DNA from: Hyphomicrobiales bacterium | Lineage (GTDB): Bacteria > Pseudomonadota > Alphaproteobacteria > Rhizobiales > Beijerinckiaceae | Length of the DNA stretch: 64,000 nucleotides | Assembly (NCBI GenBank): GCA_930633495.1 | Contig: CAKNFJ010000001.1 | Location: 4,487,001 to 4,551,000, forward strand | Reading direction: 5' to 3' | Part shown: positions 8,014-16,893 of the stretch, in pieces | Position numbering within the stretch: position 1 is the stretch's first letter | Layout of the letters: each line of letters starts with the position of its first letter | Notes under the pieces: model-generated | Databases searched by the model: none | What the model was told of the DNA's origin: nothing | What the model saw: only the letters and a program-made list of their open reading frames with translations | Made by a program: the position numbers and the translations under genes

Positions 8014-9579
8014 ATGGCCGCCACCAGCTTCGACGCCGCGGGCGCGCGGATCACGATCTTTCGCGCGCTGCTGCAGACCATCGCCAGGCATGGCAAGGGC
8101 CGCATCGCCCTGGAGGACCCCGAGCGCCAGCCGATCACCTATGGGCGGCTCGTGCTGGGCGCGCTGGTGCTCGGGCGCAAGCTTTCGGCCATCACGGCGC
8201 CGCGTGAGCATGTCGGCGTGCTGCTGCCGAACATGCAGGGCATGGCGGTGACGCTGTTCGCGCTCTTCGCCTATGGCCGCGTGCCGGCGTTGCTCAATTT
8301 CACGGCGGGCGTCCGCAATCTGCGGGCGGCGGCCGAGGTCGCGCAGCTCAAGACCATCGTCACCTCGCGCCGCTTCGTCGACCAGGGCAAGCTCGACGAG
8401 GAGGTCGCGGCGCTCGGCGAGGGGCGGCGCATCGTCTATCTCGAGGATGTCCGCAAGCAGATCACCAGCTTCGACAAGGTGCTCGGCGCCCTGCAAAGCC
8501 TTGTGCCGGGGCTGGCCCACCGTTCCCATGAAGCGCTGCCCGACGAGACGGCGGTGATCCTCTTCACCTCGGGCACCGAGGGCAAGCCGAAGGGTGTGGC
8601 ACTGAGCCATGCCAATATTGTCTCGAATGCGCGGCAGGTCTTCGCCCATGCCGCCGGCGCGATCTCGGAGCGGGATGTCTTCATGAACCCGCTTCCGGCC
8701 TTCCATTCCTTCGGGCTGACGGCCGGAATGATGGTGCCGCTGCTGCACGGCATGAAGGTCGTGCTCTATCCGAGCCCGCTGCACTACAAGCAGGTGCCGA
8801 AGCTGATCGGCGACATGAAGGCGACCTTCCTGCTCGCGACGGACACGTTTCTGCAAGGGTATGCCCGGGCGGCGGAAAAGAACGACCTCGGCAGCGTGCG
8901 CTACGTCGTGGCCGGGGCGGAACGGGTCAAGGCCGAGACCAAGCGGATGTGGGAGCCTTACGGCACCGTCATCCTCGAAGGCTATGGCTGCACGGAATGC
9001 TCGCCGGTACTCGCGGTCAACACGCCCGCCGCCATACGCGAGGGCACGGTCGGCAAGCTCCTGCCCGGCATCGAGGCGAAGCTGGAGCCTGTCGAGGGCA
9101 TCCATGAGGGCGGGCGCCTCACCGTGCGGGGTCCGAACGTCATGGCGGGCTATCTCGATCCCGACCGGCCCGGCCACGTCATTCCGCCGGAGGGAGGCTG
9201 GCACGACACCGGCGACATCGTCGTGCTCGACGACGGCTTCGTCGCTATTCGCGGCCGCGCCAAGCGCTTCGCCAAGCTCGGCGGCGAGATGGTCTCGCTT
9301 GCGGCGGTCGAGACCATGGTCGCCAAGGTCTGGCCGGATCAGAACCATGTGGTCGTCGGCCTGCCCGATCCCCGCAAGGGCGAGCAGCTCGTCCTCGTCA
9401 CCGAAAAGCCCGATGCCGACCGCGCGACGCTGCAGGAGGCGGCCAAGGAGCAGGGTTTCCCCGAGCTCTGGGTGCCGCGCGCCATCCTGGTGACGTCGTC
9501 GATCCCGGTGCTCGGCAACGGCAAGATCGACTATGGCGCGACGCGGGAGCTCGCCGCTTCCCGGCGCTCGCTGCTGTAA
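8014..9579 (+). CDS. AMP-binding acyl-CoA/acyl-ACP synthetase (Aas ligase-domain type)
   Basis: ANL-superfamily adenylating enzyme of 521 aa that activates a fatty acid with ATP and passes it to CoA or ACP. The AMP-binding P-loop ILFTSGTEGKPKG is at about residues 181-193, the motif GYGCTECSPV follows in the middle, and HDTGDIVVLDDGF near residue 395 marks the hinge. The pattern FHSFGLTAGMMVPLLHGMKV and the overall layout resemble the ligase half of Aas (acyl-ACP synthetase/acyl-glycerophosphoethanolamine acyltransferase), but the acyltransferase half is absent. A role in recycling free fatty acids into membrane lipid is the likeliest; a CoA ligase is the alternative. A DUF1190 gene follows 13 bases after the stop. 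Confidence 0.85.
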   Translation: MAATSFDAAGARITIFRALLQTIARHGKGRIALEDPERQPITYGRLVLGALVLGRKLSAITAPREHVGVLLPNMQGMAVTLFALFAYGRVPALLNFTAGVRNLRAAAEVAQLKTIVTSRRFVDQGKLDEEVAALGEGRRIVYLEDVRKQITSFDKVLGALQSLVPGLAHRSHEALPDETAVILFTSGTEGKPKGVALSHANIVSNARQVFAHAAGAISERDVFMNPLPAFHSFGLTAGMMVPLLHGMKVVLYPSPLHYKQVPKLIGDMKATFLLATDTFLQGYARAAEKNDLGSVRYVVAGAERVKAETKRMWEPYGTVILEGYGCTECSPVLAVNTPAAIREGTVGKLLPGIEAKLEPVEGIHEGGRLTVRGPNVMAGYLDPDRPGHVIPPEGGWHDTGDIVVLDDGFVAIRGRAKRFAKLGGEMVSLAAVETMVAKVWPDQNHVVVGLPDPRKGEQLVLVTEKPDADRATLQEAAKEQGFPELWVPRAILVTSSIPVLGNGKIDYGATRELAASRRSLL

Positions 9580-9592
9580 AGCCATAATTGTA

Positions 9593-10264
9593 ATGTTGTT
9601 GCGTCGCATGATGATTCCGGCCTCGATCCTCGCCACGCTGCGCGTTGCCGCGCTGGCGCCCGCCCTGTCGCTGACCAGCCTGGGCGATCTGGCCGCGCAG
9701 GGACCCGGAAACACCTATGTCCGGCGCGACGAATGCATCGCCGGCGGGCTGCTGAGCGCCGAGCAGTGTGAATTCGCCTACCGCAATGCCCGCGCCGAGT
9801 TCGAGCAGCGCGCGCCGCGCTATGCCTCGCGCGCCTCCTGCGAGCGCGTCCACAAGCGCTGTGGCGCGCAGATCGTTTCGACCGGCGGCTGGGAATCCTT
9901 CGGCAAGGGCGGGGCGACCTATGTGCCGCGCTTCATCGGCGTGAAAGTGACCGGCGAGGGAGCGGCAAGACGGGCTCTACCGGTGGTCGAAGGCGGCGCC
10001 AGGCTCGCCTTCGTCGGCCGGCCGATCACCGAATTGCAGGACAAGGTCGCGGGTCGGCAGGGGGTGATCGGACTTGCCGGCAGCGTCGGCCGCGGCGCGC
10101 ACCGCCATTCCGGCCAGGCTTCCGGCGCTTACGTCAAGCGCGGCGACCGCGACGACACCGTGCCCGTGCCGATGGAGGAAAAGAGCATCGGCGCGGATGT
10201 GAAGCCCGGGCTCTATGTCGATCCCGACGGGGTCGAATGGTACAAGCCGGCGCGCCCGCACTGA
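9593..10264 (+). CDS. DUF1190 family exported protein
   Basis: A 223-aa protein whose N terminus (two arginines, then a hydrophobic stretch ending near LAAQG) looks like a signal peptide. The mature part begins with YVRRDECIAGGLLSAEQCEFAYRNA, a cysteine-bearing helix typical of DUF1190 (YgiB-like) proteins, and has further paired cysteines (ASCERVHKRC). The C terminus ends in a Y-VDPDGVEWYKP segment. Function is unknown in the family. The start at 9593 keeps the signal peptide short. It follows the acyl ligase gene by 13 bases, so the two are probably co-transcribed. tRNA-Leu follows 81 bp downstream. Confidence 0.75.
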   Translation: MLLRRMMIPASILATLRVAALAPALSLTSLGDLAAQGPGNTYVRRDECIAGGLLSAEQCEFAYRNARAEFEQRAPRYASRASCERVHKRCGAQIVSTGGWESFGKGGATYVPRFIGVKVTGEGAARRALPVVEGGARLAFVGRPITELQDKVAGRQGVIGLAGSVGRGAHRHSGQASGAYVKRGDRDDTVPVPMEEKSIGADVKPGLYVDPDGVEWYKPARPH

Positions 10265-10345
10265 GGGCGGCTGCGCGATCCCCTTGTGCGCAGGCGCGCC
10301 GGAGGCTTGCGCCAACCCAGTCCGCCCGCTATCGCTGTGACGCCT

Positions 10346-10432
10346 GCGGACGTGGCGAAACTGGTAGACGCACGAGACTTAAAATCTTGCGCCTTCAAAG
10401 GCTTGCGGGTTCGAGTCCCGCCGTCCGCACCA
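10346..10432 (+). tRNA. tRNA-Leu (anticodon UAA)
   Basis: Complete 87-base class II tRNA with encoded CCA. The acceptor stem pairs GCGGACG (10346-10352) with CGTCCGC (10422-10428), followed by A and CCA. The anticodon stem is CGAGA/TCTTG around loop CTTAAAA, giving anticodon TAA, which reads UUA leucine codons. A long variable arm and the T-loop GGTTCGAGTCC are present. UUA is rare in such a GC-rich genome, so this is probably the only tRNA of its kind. Confidence 0.97.
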
Positions 10433-10439
10433 GGCTGGC

Positions 10440-11090
10440 TCAGCTCTTCCTGAAAATCAGGCTCAGATTGTTCGCCGGCATCTCGACGAGCTGCGCGGCC
10501 GCGAAGCCGTTGGCCGTGGCGAGAGCCTCGACCTCGTCGAGATCGCGCAGCCCCCAGGCCGGGTCGCGGCTGCGCAGGCTTTCGTCGAAAGCGGCGTTGC
10601 TCGGTTCGAGCGGCCGGTCCGGCCGGCGGTAGGGGCCGTAGAGATAGAGGGGGTGGCCCGGCTTCAGCAGGTGGCCCGCCTGACGGAACAGGCCCTCGGT
10701 CGCGGTCCAGGGTGAGATGTGGATCATGTTGATGCAGAGGATCGCCTCGGCGGCCTCGATCGGCCATTGCGGAGCGCTGGCATCGAGCAGCAGCGGCGGC
10801 AGGATGTTGGGGAGGCCGGATTCCCGGGTCCAGGCTCCGATGCTCGCCAATGCGTCGGGAGCCGGGTCGCTCGGCTGGAAGGTCAGGCCGGGCAGGGCGT
10901 CGGCGAAATGAACGGCATGCTCGCCGGAGCCGCTGGCGACTTCCAGCACGAGACCGGAAGGCGGCAAGATCCTGCGCAGCACGTCGAGGATCGCGTCGCG
11001 ATTGCGCTCGGCGGATGGGGCTCTCAGGCGCTGGTCGGCCGTGGGCTCGCCATTCTGCGTCGGCTGCCAATAGCTCGGTCTGGTCATCAT
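10440..11090 (-). CDS. DUF938 family SAM-dependent methyltransferase
   Basis: A 216-aa class I methyltransferase of the DUF938 group. The SAM-binding motif VLEVASGSGEHAVHFA is at about residues 48-63, and INMIHISPW in the middle corresponds to the post-motif region typical of this family. The substrate is unknown. The gene is complete, with two ATG codons in a row at its start (11090 and 11087). It is convergent with tRNA-Leu, its stop lying seven bases beyond the tRNA, and it diverges from the CNNM/CBS gene. Confidence 0.85.
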   Translation of the reverse strand: MMTRPSYWQPTQNGEPTADQRLRAPSAERNRDAILDVLRRILPPSGLVLEVASGSGEHAVHFADALPGLTFQPSDPAPDALASIGAWTRESGLPNILPPLLLDASAPQWPIEAAEAILCINMIHISPWTATEGLFRQAGHLLKPGHPLYLYGPYRRPDRPLEPSNAAFDESLRSRDPAWGLRDLDEVEALATANGFAAAQLVEMPANNLSLIFRKS

Positions 11091-11198
11091 TCGCTCACGA
11101 ATCTTTTGTCGGGGCCATCGCGTTGGGGCAACGATCCGCTATAAGGGGCCAGGAAGCGGGCTGCCAAATGTCGCGGCGCCGCAGCAAACGGACTGGTT

Positions 11199-12476
11199 TT
11201 GTTAACCGAAATCCTGGTCGTCCTAGCGTTGACGATCGTCAATGGACTTCTCGCCATGTCCGAGCTTGCCGTGGTTTCGTCGCGGCCGGCTCGCCTCAAG
11301 GTCCTCAGCGACCAGGGTAACAAAGGCGCCGCGACCGCGATACGCCTGGCCGAGGATCCCGGCCGTTTCCTCTCCACCGTCCAGATCGGCATCACACTCG
11401 TCGGCGTGCTTTCCGGCGCTTTTTCCGGCGCCACGCTCGGTGCGCGCCTCTCGGAATGGCTGGGTACGCACGGATTTTCGCCGTCGGTGTCGGATACGCT
11501 CGGCGTCGGCCTTGTCGTGGTGGCCATCACCTATCTCTCACTGATCCTCGGCGAGCTGGTGCCGAAGCAGATCGCCTTGCGCGACCCGGAGCGCATCGCC
11601 TCGCGCGTCGCCCCGGCGATGTCGCTGATGTCGAAGATTGGCGCTCCGCTCGTCTTCCTGCTCGACATTTCGGGCAAGGCGGTGCTCGCGCTGCTCGGCC
11701 AGAAGGGCGAGACGGAAGAGAAGGTCACCGAGGAGGAGGTGCGCACCATCATCGCCGAGGCGGAAACCGCCGGCGTGCTGGAGCGGGACGAGCGCGAGAT
11801 GATCGCGGGCGTGATGCGCCTCGCCGATCGTTCGGCCCGCGCCCTGATGACGCCGCGGCGCGAGGTCGAGGTGATCGACCTGTCGGACGATGCCGAGGAA
11901 CTGCACCAGCAGCTCAAGGATACGCGCCGCTCCCGCCTGCCGGTTCAGGACGGCGAGTCGGATTCGATCATCGGCGTGGTTCTGGTGAAGGATCTGATCG
12001 ACTTCCTCGCCACGGGCGACACCGCCGAACTGCGCCGCCATGTGCAGGATGCGCCGGTGGTGATGGATACCGCCGACTCCCTCCATGTGCTGCGCGAGAT
12101 CCGCTCCAGCCGCGTCCATATGGCGCTGGTCTTCGACGAGTACGGCCATTTCGAGGGCATCATCACCCCCGGCGACGTGCTCGAGGCGATCATCGGCGCC
12201 TTCCAGGAGGAGGAGGAGGACGAGCCGGCCATCGTGACGCGCGCGGACGGCTCCTATCTCGTTGCCGGCTGGATGCAGGTCGACGAGTTCTCCCACGAAC
12301 TCGGTATTCCGATTCCGCGCGATGCCGACTTCCAGACGGTCGCGGGCTTCATCCTGGCCGAGCTGAACCATCTTCCCAATGTCGGCGAATGCTTCGACAA
12401 GGGGCATTGGCGCTTCGAGGTCGTCGATCTCGACGGACGGCGGATCGACAAGGTCCTGGTCAGCCGGATCGAGTGA
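11199..12476 (+). CDS. CNNM/CorC-type hemolysin-family membrane protein with CBS pair
   Basis: Inner-membrane protein of 425 aa with the standard order: CNNM transmembrane domain (residues about 1-190, four hydrophobic segments), a CBS pair (about 205-325) and a small C-terminal CorC/HlyC domain (about 340-420). Family members are linked to magnesium or cobalt efflux or tolerance; the name hemolysin is historical. I see no close in-frame ATG, so translation most likely begins at the TTG at 11199, which puts MLTEILVVLALTIVNGLLAM at the N terminus. An 8-bp GC-rich hairpin follows the stop codon. Confidence 0.9.
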   Translation: MLTEILVVLALTIVNGLLAMSELAVVSSRPARLKVLSDQGNKGAATAIRLAEDPGRFLSTVQIGITLVGVLSGAFSGATLGARLSEWLGTHGFSPSVSDTLGVGLVVVAITYLSLILGELVPKQIALRDPERIASRVAPAMSLMSKIGAPLVFLLDISGKAVLALLGQKGETEEKVTEEEVRTIIAEAETAGVLERDEREMIAGVMRLADRSARALMTPRREVEVIDLSDDAEELHQQLKDTRRSRLPVQDGESDSIIGVVLVKDLIDFLATGDTAELRRHVQDAPVVMDTADSLHVLREIRSSRVHMALVFDEYGHFEGIITPGDVLEAIIGAFQEEEEDEPAIVTRADGSYLVAGWMQVDEFSHELGIPIPRDADFQTVAGFILAELNHLPNVGECFDKGHWRFEVVDLDGRRIDKVLVSRIE

Positions 12477-12481
12477 GAGAA

Positions 12482-12503
12482 CCGCCGGCATTGACGCCGG
12501 CGG
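12482..12503 (+). terminator. GC-rich hairpin after the CNNM/CBS gene, possible terminator
   Basis: CCGCCGGC and GCCGGCGG form a perfect 8-bp stem around the loop ATTGAC, starting six bases after the stop codon. There is no T-run after it, so it could be a factor-assisted terminator or simply an mRNA 3'-end stabiliser. Confidence 0.35.
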
Positions 12504-12605
12504 CGCTCGCATGGTCTAGTCGTCGCAAGGGGTTCACCGCGACGACCCCGTGAGGCTTCGGCCCAACGTTCGCGTCCAGCTTCCTTTTTTCAGGATGGAC
12601 GCAGC

Positions 12606-13439
12606 ATGTCTTCCAACGAACAGATCACGGTCGCCCAGCTCTCCCGGCTGGTCGGCCTTCCCGATGCGCCGGTCATCATCGATGTCCGCATCGACGAGGA
12701 TGTCGCCGCCGATCCCGTCTTCCTGCCCGCTGCGGTCCGACGCGATTACCGCAGGGTCGCCGAATGGGCTCCGGCCTATGCCGGTCAGCGGCGGGTGGTG
12801 GTCGTGTGCCAGCAGGGGCTCAAGCTCAGCGAAGGCGTGGCCGCCTGGCTCCGGCACATCGGCATCGCCGCCGAAAGCCTGGAAGGCGGGCACGAGGCCT
12901 GGCGCCGGTCCGGCGGCTTGACCTTCTCTCCCGAGCGCCTGCCGCCGCCCGGCCCGTCCGGGGGCGGCGTCTGGGTGACGCGGGCGCGCCCCAAGATCGA
13001 CCGCATCGCTTGCCCCTGGCTCATCCGGCGCTTCATCGATCCGCAGGCAGTGTTCCTTTTCGTCGCGGCTTCCGAGGTCGAGGCGGTCGCGGATCGGTTC
13101 GGCGCCACCCCTTTCGACATCGAAGGGGTGTTCTGGAGCCATCGCGGACTGCACTGCACCTTCGATGCGATGATCGAAGAGTTCCGGCTGGCTTCGCCGG
13201 CGCTCGACCGGCTGGCCCGGATCGTCCGGGCGGCGGACACCGCCACGCTGGAGGCGGAGCCGCAGGCGGCCGGCCTGCTTGCGGCCTCGCTTGGGCTGTC
13301 GCGCATGTTCAAGCACGATCTCGAACAGCTCGAGGCGGGGATGCTGCTCTATGATGCCTTCTTCCGCTGGTGCCGGGACGCCAGCGAGGAAACCCACAAC
13401 TGGCCGGCACCGAAGCCCGCGCCGGAGGCCCGCCGATGA
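12606..13439 (+). CDS. Chromate-resistance protein: rhodanese domain fused to ChrB C-terminal domain
   Basis: Two-domain protein of 277 aa. Residues about 8-110 form a rhodanese-like fold with the candidate catalytic cysteine at position 68 in CQQGLK. Residues about 120-265 match the C-terminal domain of ChrB (KIDRIACPWLIRRFIDP, then FDAMIEEF and AGLLAASLG). The N-terminal DNA-binding part of classical ChrB is absent, so this is not expected to be a repressor. It overlaps chrA by four bases (ATGA), so the two are translated together and should act in the same process, chromate resistance. The biochemical role of the fusion is not established. Confidence 0.85.
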   Translation: MSSNEQITVAQLSRLVGLPDAPVIIDVRIDEDVAADPVFLPAAVRRDYRRVAEWAPAYAGQRRVVVVCQQGLKLSEGVAAWLRHIGIAAESLEGGHEAWRRSGGLTFSPERLPPPGPSGGGVWVTRARPKIDRIACPWLIRRFIDPQAVFLFVAASEVEAVADRFGATPFDIEGVFWSHRGLHCTFDAMIEEFRLASPALDRLARIVRAADTATLEAEPQAAGLLAASLGLSRMFKHDLEQLEAGMLLYDAFFRWCRDASEETHNWPAPKPAPEARR

Positions 13440-14830
13440 CCCTTGCGCAAGCGGACATCGCAGACGCGCCCGCCGAACGCCTGCCCACGCTCGGCGAGGC
13501 CACGCGTGTCTGGGCGCGGATCGGCCTGCTTTCTTTCGGGGGACCGGCCGGACAGATCGCGCTGATGCACAAGGAGCTGGTGGAGGAGCGGCGCTGGATC
13601 GGCGAGGAGCGTTTCCTGCACGCGCTCAACTACTGCATGCTGCTGCCCGGCCCGGAGGCGCAGCAACTCGCTGTCTATATCGGCTGGCTGATGCATCGGA
13701 CGATCGGCGGGCTGATCGCCGGCCTGCTCTTCATCCTGCCGGGTGCGCTCGTGATGCTGGGGCTCAGCATCCTCTACGTTTCCTGGCGGCATGTCCCGCT
13801 GATCGACGGCCTATTCTTCGGCGTGAAGGCGGCCGTGCTCGCCATCGTCATCGAGGCCGGGCTGCGGATCAGCCGCAGGGCGCTCGGGAACGGCGCCATG
13901 GTGGCGGTCGCCGTCGCCGCCTTCGTCGCGATCTTCCTGTTCAGGGCGCCGTTCCCGGCGATCATCCTGGCTGCCGGGCTCGTCGGCTGGCTGGGCAGCC
14001 GCATTCGGCCCGACTGGTTCGGCGCGGCCCGGCGGCATGGCGCGGCGGGGCCGCCTGTCGTCGGCCTGGTCGACCGCTTGCTCTCGGAGGGGAGGCTGGC
14101 GCATGTCCGCCCCTCAGCGGGCAAGGCGGTGCGCGTGCTCGCGATCTGGCTTCCGCTCTGGCTCGGGCCCGTGGCCGTGCTCTGGCTCGCGACGGGCCCG
14201 GCCAGCGTCTGGACGCAGATCGGCAGCTTCTTCAGCGCGATGGCGATCGTGACCTTCGGCGGCGCCTATGCGGTTCTGGCCTATGTGGCGCAGGCGGCCG
14301 TCGACGGCTTCGGCTGGCTGGCAGCCGGTGAGATGCTCGATGGGCTCGGGCTGGCCGAGACGACGCCGGGGCCGCTCATCCTGGTGCTGGAATTCGTCGG
14401 CTTCCTCGCGGCCTTCAGAACCCCTGGAAGCTTGCCGCCGCTGCTGGCCGGCAGCCTGGGGGCGCTGCTGACGCTCTGGGTGACCTTCGTGCCCTGCTTC
14501 CTCTGGATCTTCCTGGGCGCGCCCTATGTCGAGGCGCTGCGGGAGAACAGGGGCCTGTCGGCCGCGCTCGGCGCGATCACCGCTGCCGTAGTGGGGGTGA
14601 TCGCCAATCTGGCGCTCTGGTTCGGGCTGCATGTGCTCTTCCGCGAGCTCTACAGCCTGTCCTTGCTCGGCATGAGCCCCGAACTGCCGGTCCTGGCCTC
14701 GCTGGACTGGCGCGCGGGGCTGCTCGCCATGGGCGCTGCACTGGCCCTGCTGCGCTTCAAGCTCGGGATGGTGCCGGTTCTCGCAGCCTGCGCGATTGCC
14801 GGCATCCTCCTCAAAGGCGGCTTCGGCTGA
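13436..14830 (+). CDS. chrA: Chromate efflux transporter ChrA
   Basis: Inner-membrane protein of 464 aa of the long-chain CHR family, which expels chromate from the cytoplasm. Both halves carry the CHR signature: SFGGPAGQIALMHKELVEE with PGPEAQQLA in the N-terminal half, and TFGGAYAVLAYVAQ with ETTPGPLILV in the second. About ten to twelve hydrophobic segments are visible. Its ATG overlaps the stop of the rhodanese-ChrB gene, and this start is preferred over an in-frame extension to 13370. No chrB-type repressor gene is next to it, so control is unknown. Confidence 0.93.
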   Translation: MTLAQADIADAPAERLPTLGEATRVWARIGLLSFGGPAGQIALMHKELVEERRWIGEERFLHALNYCMLLPGPEAQQLAVYIGWLMHRTIGGLIAGLLFILPGALVMLGLSILYVSWRHVPLIDGLFFGVKAAVLAIVIEAGLRISRRALGNGAMVAVAVAAFVAIFLFRAPFPAIILAAGLVGWLGSRIRPDWFGAARRHGAAGPPVVGLVDRLLSEGRLAHVRPSAGKAVRVLAIWLPLWLGPVAVLWLATGPASVWTQIGSFFSAMAIVTFGGAYAVLAYVAQAAVDGFGWLAAGEMLDGLGLAETTPGPLILVLEFVGFLAAFRTPGSLPPLLAGSLGALLTLWVTFVPCFLWIFLGAPYVEALRENRGLSAALGAITAAVVGVIANLALWFGLHVLFRELYSLSLLGMSPELPVLASLDWRAGLLAMGAALALLRFKLGMVPVLAACAIAGILLKGGFG

Positions 14831-14833
14831 CGA

Positions 14834-15148
14834 TCAGCGGCGCGGTTCGTCGGGCTCGATGATGCGGTATTCCGCATCGATCACCTCGAGCCGGTCGGCC
14901 GGCTTCTGCCCACCGGCGAAAGGATCGGCGCGGTCGAAGCCCGCCGCCTTCATCTTCGCCTTGAGGCGCCAGATCGTGATCGCGCCGGCCACGGCGACGA
15001 TCGGGATCAGAATCAGGGCGAGGCTCGCCGCGACCAGAAACAGGGTGATGCCGACGACGAAGCTCGCCGCCATGGCGAGCCATGCGGCCCACCGAGGCAT
15101 CGCGCGGGTGCGGCCGTTGAGTTGCTCGTACAGATTGACGCGGATCAT
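14834..15148 (-). CDS. Small two-helix membrane protein of unknown function
   Basis: A 104-aa protein with two hydrophobic segments (about residues 20-40 and 43-60) flanked by a short basic N terminus (MIRVNLYEQLNGRTRAMPRW) and a charged cytoplasmic-type tail ending in YRIIEPDEPRR. I do not recognise a family. The composition and codon use match the neighbours and the frame is clean, so it is probably a real gene. It is convergent with chrA, with only three bases between the stop codons. Confidence 0.6.
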   Translation of the reverse strand: MIRVNLYEQLNGRTRAMPRWAAWLAMAASFVVGITLFLVAASLALILIPIVAVAGAITIWRLKAKMKAAGFDRADPFAGGQKPADRLEVIDAEYRIIEPDEPRR

Positions 15149-15310
15149 CTCGCTTTCATCCCTCTCCGAACCAACAGATAGGGATGGATTGCGGCAATGG
15201 CGAGATCAGTCGGATCGCCGTGCCTTCGGCCGGATGCGGTGGCTTCGATCTATCTATTTGCTGTTGCAGCGTATTTTTTCGAAAAATGAATTCCGCTTTT
15301 CGGTCCGATG

Positions 15311-16489
15311 CTAAGCGTCCCGCCAGTCGTAGAGCCAGCCATAGCGGTTGCGCAGCCCCTCGGGGCCGAGCCGCTTCAGCGCGAAATCGCGGGCGATGCT
15401 GAGCGGCCAGTTCATATGATAGTTCCGGCCGTTGCCCCGACTTTCCTCCTGCACGCGGGCGACGCGCTGGGCGCGTGCCTTCGCATAGGCGGCGAAAGCG
15501 GCAGGTACGCCGGCTTCGCCTTCGCGGCCGAGAGCCTCGGTGAGCAGGCGTGCCAGCACCGCGGCATCCTCGATCGCGAGCGAGGCTCCCTGTGCGAGGA
15601 AAGGCAGAATGGGATGGGCGGCGTCGCCCATCAGCGCAATCCGGCCCCTGGCCATGGCGGCGGGCTTGCGGTCGAACAGCGACCAGACCTGCCAGTCCCG
15701 GGCCGCGCCGGCGAGTTCGCGCAGCGCCGGGGAGGCGTCGGACAGATGGCCGGCGACGATCTTGCCGTCGCCCTCGCGGGACCAGCCCTCGCGAGCCTCT
15801 TTGGCCTGACGCACGATGACGATGTTGATCTCCTTGCCGCCTGCGACAGGGTAATGCACCGCATGCCGGCCCGGGCCGAGATGGAGCGTCACGCGCGGCT
15901 TGTCGGCGGCGCGGGCCGGAACGACGGCGCGCCAGGCCTCATAGCCGGTGAAGACCGGAGGCGACGCATCGCCGCTGAGATCGCGCACGCGCGACCACAG
16001 CCCGTCGGCGCCGATCAGCCCGAGAGCGGAGAGCGTCCCGCCGACACCGTCGCGCGCCGTGAGGCCGATCGTGACGCCGTCCGCGTTCTGGCTGCCCTCA
16101 TCCACGCTGCGGCCGACCATCAGGCGGATGTTCGGCATGGCGCGCGCGGCGTCGAGCAGGACGGTGTGAAGATCGTTGCGCTTCAGCATGCGGAACGGCG
16201 TCGGCATCTGTTCCGGGCTGGAGGGCATCTCCAGCACCTGGGAGCCATCGCGCCAGCGCCGGATCATCAGCCCGTGCGAGGACACGCTGACGCGCTTCAA
16301 AGGCAGCGTGAGGTCGAGCCCGTCGAGCACGCGGCCGGAATTGGAGGTGATCTGGAGCCCGGCGCCCGTCTCGCCGAAGCCGGTGCGCTTCTCGACGACG
16401 GTGGCGGCGATGCCGCGGCGGGCCAGCGACAGCGCCATGGTCAGGCCGCCGATGCCGGCGCCGGCGATGACGAAATGAGGAGCAGACAC
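15311..16489 (-). CDS. FAD-dependent monooxygenase (salicylate hydroxylase-like)
   Basis: Flavoprotein of 392 aa of the para-hydroxybenzoate hydroxylase group. The dinucleotide-binding motif GAGIGG is near residues 10-15, the GADGLWSRVRD segment is the conserved DG motif, and ALMGDAAHPILPFLAQGASLAIEDA near residue 290 is the second FAD-binding GD motif. Best fit is a salicylate or 3-hydroxybenzoate hydroxylase-type enzyme using NAD(P)H and oxygen, but no aromatic pathway genes lie near it, so the substrate is open. It is 74 bp from the zinc-finger gene upstream on the same strand. Confidence 0.85.
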   Translation of the reverse strand: MSAPHFVIAGAGIGGLTMALSLARRGIAATVVEKRTGFGETGAGLQITSNSGRVLDGLDLTLPLKRVSVSSHGLMIRRWRDGSQVLEMPSSPEQMPTPFRMLKRNDLHTVLLDAARAMPNIRLMVGRSVDEGSQNADGVTIGLTARDGVGGTLSALGLIGADGLWSRVRDLSGDASPPVFTGYEAWRAVVPARAADKPRVTLHLGPGRHAVHYPVAGGKEINIVIVRQAKEAREGWSREGDGKIVAGHLSDASPALRELAGAARDWQVWSLFDRKPAAMARGRIALMGDAAHPILPFLAQGASLAIEDAAVLARLLTEALGREGEAGVPAAFAAYAKARAQRVARVQEESRGNGRNYHMNWPLSIARDFALKRLGPEGLRNRYGWLYDWRDA

Positions 16490-16563
16490 GAGGAGGACCT
16501 TGATCGATGACGCCGGGGAGGGCGCGGGTGCCCCTCAGAACCCGCGCTTCGACGGAGCGCGCT

Positions 16564-16815
16564 TCAGGCCGCCTTGGCGGTGTCGTGCCAGGCGCATTCC
16601 GGCGGGGTGCATTCGGCGCCCTTCAGTGACGGCTCGTATTTGAACAGCGTCGAGCAATAGGGGCAGATGATCTCGCCATCCGAGCCCATGTCGAGGAAGA
16701 CATGCGGGTGGTCGAAGGGCGGCTTGGCACCGATGCACATGAACTCGCGCGCGCCGACCTGGACGACGGCGACGCCGGGGTCGTTGTGGAAATGCGGAAT
16801 GCCGGTCGCGGCCAT
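16564..16815 (-). CDS. Zinc-finger (CHCC, NDUFS6-like) protein
   Basis: An 83-aa protein with the CHCC zinc-binding arrangement: Cys27, His36/His38, Cys51 and Cys54 (ICPYCSTLF). This small fold is shared with the NDUFS6 accessory subunit of respiratory complex I, and stand-alone bacterial homologues are widespread in Alphaproteobacteria. It may serve complex I assembly or another metal-dependent role, which is inference. It is transcribed in the same direction as the FAD monooxygenase downstream and the DUF1624 gene upstream. Confidence 0.85.
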   Translation of the reverse strand: MAATGIPHFHNDPGVAVVQVGAREFMCIGAKPPFDHPHVFLDMGSDGEIICPYCSTLFKYEPSLKGAECTPPECAWHDTAKAA

Positions 16816-16893
16816 GGTCGTCGCTCTTCGGAAAGCTGGAATTTCGCGGCAACCTATCCCGTCGGCCGTCGCGACGCCAGTGCGCGATTTGTA

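Noticed and set aside
7969..9714. 581-codon minus-strand frame
   Set aside because: Antisense to the acyl ligase gene; composition typical of shadow frames.
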